The position numbers and the translations under genes are program-made. Under the pieces are notes generated by a model. It saw only the letters and a program-made list of their open reading frames with translations. It had not been told where the DNA came from and did no database searches. Below, in pieces: positions 59,304 through 64,000 of a stretch of DNA of 64,000 bases. Source of the stretch: SPCO01 sp964579825 (GTDB lineage Bacteria; Chloroflexota; Limnocylindria; Limnocylindrales; CSP1-4); contig CAZOHT010000012.1 in the NCBI GenBank assembly GCA_964579825.1, forward strand, positions 1 to 64,000, in the 5' to 3' direction. How positions within the stretch are numbered: position 1 is the stretch's first letter; the number at the start of each line of letters is the position of its first letter.

Positions 59304-59872
59304 GAGGCCTCCTGGCGGCGGTAGAACGTGAGCGCGGTCTCGCCGAACCGGCGCTCCCGCTCGGATGCTAGCAGGCCGACGACGGCCGGCGGGGCGTCAC
59401 GCCAGAAGTGCTTGGCGACGACCCGTGCACCGGGGGCGAGCAAGGGATCCAGGCGTTCGAGGCTCGCGACCAGCGCGGCGCGATCGTCGTACGGGGGATC
59501 GGCGAGGACGAGGTCGAACGGGCCGGCGGCGATGGCGGCCGGGGTGGCGAGCCAGGCGACGGCCTCGGCCTTGACGACGGACGCCGCCGGACTGGCCAGG
59601 TGCGTCCGGGCGAGGTTCGCGGCGATGACCGCGCAGGCCTTCGCGTCACGTTCCACGAATGTCGCGGACGCGGCCCCGCGCGAGAGGGCCTCGATGCCGG
59701 CGGCGCCACTCCCCGCGAACAGATCCAGGACCCGGGCGCCGACGAGCTCCGGCTCGAGGATGGCGAACAGGGTCTGCTTGACCCGGTCCCCGAACGGCCG
59801 CGTGCCGGTGCCGGGCGCCTCCAGGCGGATGCCGCGGGCCGTCCCGGCGATGACCCGGCCGGCGTCAGGCAC
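59300..59872 (-). CDS. rsmD: 16S rRNA (guanine-966-N2)-methyltransferase
   Basis: The 190-aa protein has VIAGTARGIRLEAPGTGTRPFGDRVKQTLFAIL, the SAM-binding VLDLFAGSGAAGIEALSRGA, and LVLADPPYDD (the DPPY motif for N2/N6 methylation). It modifies G966 of 16S rRNA. GTG start, 3 bp after the recG stop codon. Confidence 0.95.
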   Translation of the reverse strand: MPDAGRVIAGTARGIRLEAPGTGTRPFGDRVKQTLFAILEPELVGARVLDLFAGSGAAGIEALSRGAASATFVERDAKACAVIAANLARTHLASPAASVVKAEAVAWLATPAAIAAGPFDLVLADPPYDDRAALVASLERLDPLLAPGARVVAKHFWRDAPPAVVGLLASERERRFGETALTFYRRQEAS

Positions 59873-59875
59873 GCG

Positions 59876-62053
<2,178 letters not shown>

Positions 62054-62056
62054 CTG

Positions 62057-63748
62057 TTACTCGGCGGCGATCAGGTACCGGTAGTACGGCTGCCCACCGT
62101 GCCGGACCTCCACCTCGGCACCGGCGACCACGCCGCCGATGGTGCGCGCCATCGACTCGGCTTCGGCCAGGTCGGCGCCGTCGCCGTAGAACAGGGTCAG
62201 CAGTTCGAATCCGGGCGTGAGGGCCTTGACCGCCGCGGCGACGCACTTGACCCGGTCGCCGTGGACGGCGACGAGCCCGTCATCCGGGTCGAGCGCGATC
62301 GTCTGGCCCTTCTTGACCTTCCTGCCGCCGATGGTCGCGTCGCGCACCGCCTCGGTGACGGCCAGGGTCTGGATCGCCCGGGCCGCCTCGGTCATGCCTT
62401 GGGCGTTCTCGGCGGCCCCGAGCCCCGGATCGAGGGCGAGGAGTGCCGCGAATCCTTCCGCGGCATTGCGACTCGGCACGACCACCACCGTGCGTTCGGT
62501 CATCGCGGCCACCTGGCGCGCGGCCAGGACGACGTTCGGGTTGTTCGGCAGGAGCAGGATCTCGCGGGCCTCGACGAGCCCGATCGCCCCGATCAGCTCA
62601 CCGGTGCTCGGATTCGCCGACTGGCCACCCTGGACGACCGCCGCGACCCCGAAATCGCGGAAGATCGCGGCGAGCCCGTCACCGGCGACCACGGCGACCA
62701 CCGCCAGGGCGGGCACGTCCGCCGCGGGCGCCGTGACGGCTCCGGCGGCTGCCTCGTCGGGCCCCGGCGGCCCGTCCGGTCCCTCGGTCGTGAACGCCGC
62801 CGCTCGCGACTCGCGGACGTCCCGGGCCTGGTTGTCCAGGTTCTCGACGCTGATCCGGCTCATGGACCCCTGGGTCAGGCCATAGCCGATGACGAGGTCG
62901 GGGCGTTCGTTGTGCACGTGGACCTTGAGGGCGCGCGAGTCGCCCGCCACCAGGACGGACTCGCCGATGGACTCGAGATGGTCGCGGATCGCGTCGACGT
63001 CGAGCGCCGCCGTGCCGGTCGCCTGGAGCAGGAACATCGTCTCGTAGCCGAACCCTTCATCCGCGTGGGCGACGAGCGTGGAGGGCTTCGCCCCGGCCTT
63101 CGTCCGGCTGCGGGCGACCGACGCTGGCGACTTGCCGACCAGGTGGAGCAGGGCGCCCTGGAACAGTCGATACAGTCCCTGTCCACCCGAGTCGACGACG
63201 CCGGCCTCGCGCAGGATCGCGAGCAGGCTGGGTGTCCGGGCGACCGACTTCTCGGCTCCGTCGAGGGTCGCGGTCAGGACGACCTCGATGTCGTTGTCCT
63301 GCTCCGCGGCCGCCACGGCTGCGGCCGCCGACTCGCGGATGACCGTCAGGATCGTGCCCTCGACCGGCTTGGCCACGGCACCGTAGGCGGTCTTCGTGCC
63401 CTCGGACAGCGCATGGGCGAGGTCCAGGCCATTGAACCGGCTCTTGCCGCTGAGGGCCTCCGCCATGCCACGGAAGATCTGGCTGGTGATGACACCCGAG
63501 TTGCCCCGCGCTCCCATCAGCGCGCCGAAGCTGATGGCCGCCGCGATGCGGTCCGCCGGCTGGCCCGCGGCGTTCTCCGCCTCCTCGAGCGCGGCCTTGA
63601 CGGTCGCGAACATGTTCGAACCCGTGTCGCCGTCCGGGACCGGGTAGACGTTGAGGCTGTTGATCTCGTCGACGTGCGCCTCGAGATTGGCGACGGCGGC
63701 GCGGAAGGCGGCCAGCAGACCGTCGCCGTCGCAGGCCCGACGCGCCAT
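62057..63748 (-). CDS. DAK2-domain kinase, FakA-like (fatty acid kinase catalytic subunit)
   Basis: The 563-aa protein has an N-terminal DAK2 domain (SLNVYPVPDGDTGSNMFATV with the metal-binding aspartates, then GALMGARGNSGVITSQIFRG). A middle FakA domain and a C-terminal DegV-related part follow, with LLPNNPNVVLAARQVA and VVPSRNAAEGFAALLAL. FakA phosphorylates fatty acids bound to a FakB protein; no FakB is in this window. The gene starts at an ATG overlapping the stop of the following Asp23 gene, the yloU-yloV arrangement. Confidence 0.92.
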   Translation of the reverse strand: MARRACDGDGLLAAFRAAVANLEAHVDEINSLNVYPVPDGDTGSNMFATVKAALEEAENAAGQPADRIAAAISFGALMGARGNSGVITSQIFRGMAEALSGKSRFNGLDLAHALSEGTKTAYGAVAKPVEGTILTVIRESAAAAVAAAEQDNDIEVVLTATLDGAEKSVARTPSLLAILREAGVVDSGGQGLYRLFQGALLHLVGKSPASVARSRTKAGAKPSTLVAHADEGFGYETMFLLQATGTAALDVDAIRDHLESIGESVLVAGDSRALKVHVHNERPDLVIGYGLTQGSMSRISVENLDNQARDVRESRAAAFTTEGPDGPPGPDEAAAGAVTAPAADVPALAVVAVVAGDGLAAIFRDFGVAAVVQGGQSANPSTGELIGAIGLVEAREILLLPNNPNVVLAARQVAAMTERTVVVVPSRNAAEGFAALLALDPGLGAAENAQGMTEAARAIQTLAVTEAVRDATIGGRKVKKGQTIALDPDDGLVAVHGDRVKCVAAAVKALTPGFELLTLFYGDGADLAEAESMARTIGGVVAGAEVEVRHGGQPYYRYLIAAE

Positions 63749-64000
63749 CAGGCGACGTCCGTCCCGCTGTCCGCCAGGTCGCGGGTCGAGACGGCCTCGC
63801 TGTCGGGCGGGCCGTCCGCGGGTGGCGCACCAGCCGGGGCGAACCGAAGCCCGTCGATGTGGATGACGAGGTGGCTGACCTCGACGCCGAGGGCACGCCG
63901 GAGGCCGTAGCGGACGGCCGAGTCCACCTGACGACCGACCTCCGCGATCGGCACGCCGAAGGCCACGGTGAGGTCCAGATCGACCGCGACGCCGTCGCCC
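63748..64000 (-). CDS. Asp23/Gls24 family protein (5' end outside window)
   Basis: The visible 83 codons read DGVAVDLDLTVAFGVPIAEVGRQVDSAVRYGLRRALGVEVSHL in two blocks, then VIHIDGLRF: the second half of an Asp23 domain. A Pro/Asp-rich tail of about 30 residues follows. Coding continues past the window edge; an internal GTG at 63966 would truncate the domain and is not the real start. It is a paralogue of the 55930-56244 gene and pairs with the FakA-like gene. Confidence 0.8.
   Translation of the reverse strand, partial: GDGVAVDLDLTVAFGVPIAEVGRQVDSAVRYGLRRALGVEVSHLVIHIDGLRFAPAGAPPADGPPDSEAVSTRDLADSGTDVA

Overview
This window is a high-GC (about 70% by eye) bacterial scaffold, almost certainly from a metagenome assembly, since it carries three 100-N gaps. 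Gene content and order point to Chloroflexota, probably a Limnocylindria/Ellin6529-like lineage (inference from protein style; no marker search was possible). The signs are a Firmicutes-like order of housekeeping genes on one strand, frequent GTG/TTG starts, Asp23 proteins beside nusB and beside a FakA-like kinase, and no tRNA or rRNA genes.

Region 1 (1-9.0 kb) is accessory: a CYTH phosphatase, a bicupin, a truncated GNAT remnant feeding a winged-helix (HTH_42) gene, a secreted jelly-roll-like protein, a small PAS-like protein, a pirin, a methyltransferase, a DUF952 protein, a TPP-dependent enzyme, YajQ and a SnoaL-like protein. Several plus-strand genes here look leaderless, with a -10 box 6-8 nt before the start codon.

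Region 2 (9-21.5 kb, minus strand) holds rpsO, pnp, asd, a family 4 uracil-DNA glycosylase, ribonuclease J, ftsK, rodZ, pncC and a MurC/Mpl ligase. The pnp product is the most remarkable gene in the window. A complete DEDDh (DnaQ-type) 3'-5' exonuclease domain is spliced into the helical linker between its two RNase PH domains.

Region 3 (22-31.3 kb, minus strand) is the nusA-ylxR-infB-rbfA-nrnA-truB-ribF translation/RNA operon, followed downstream by two small DUF genes and preceded upstream by a Kelch lipoprotein. A good promoter, a 7-codon leader ORF and an intrinsic terminator lie before nusA and suggest transcription attenuation. rimP is not at its usual place.

Region 4 (31.4-39.7 kb, minus strand) is rpsB-tsf-pyrH-frr-uppS-cdsA-dxr-rseP-ispG: translation elongation and recycling, UMP kinase, and isoprenoid, undecaprenyl and phospholipid precursor synthesis.

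Region 5 (39.8-47.7 kb) has a lone plus-strand yraN, then (minus) a nucleoside hydrolase, rnhB, rplS, trmD, rimM, khpA, rpsP, a DUF3352 protein and ffh. Region 6 (47.7-49.8 kb) interrupts the conserved ffh/ftsY neighbourhood with a 62-bp hairpin-containing tandem repeat and an MFS transporter on the other strand.

Region 7 (49.8-64 kb, minus strand) is ftsY-smc-rnc-acpP-nusB-asp23-plsX-rpmF-yceD, then an uncharacterised coiled-coil gene, coaD, rsmD, recG, a FakA-like kinase and a second Asp23 gene cut by the window edge. Adjacent genes very often overlap by 4 nt (ATGA/GTGA/TTGA), so translational coupling is the rule. Two of the three N gaps (28.4 and 48.1 kb) are flanked by identical 55-bp sequences and are probably assembly artefacts; the third lies inside smc and hides real sequence.
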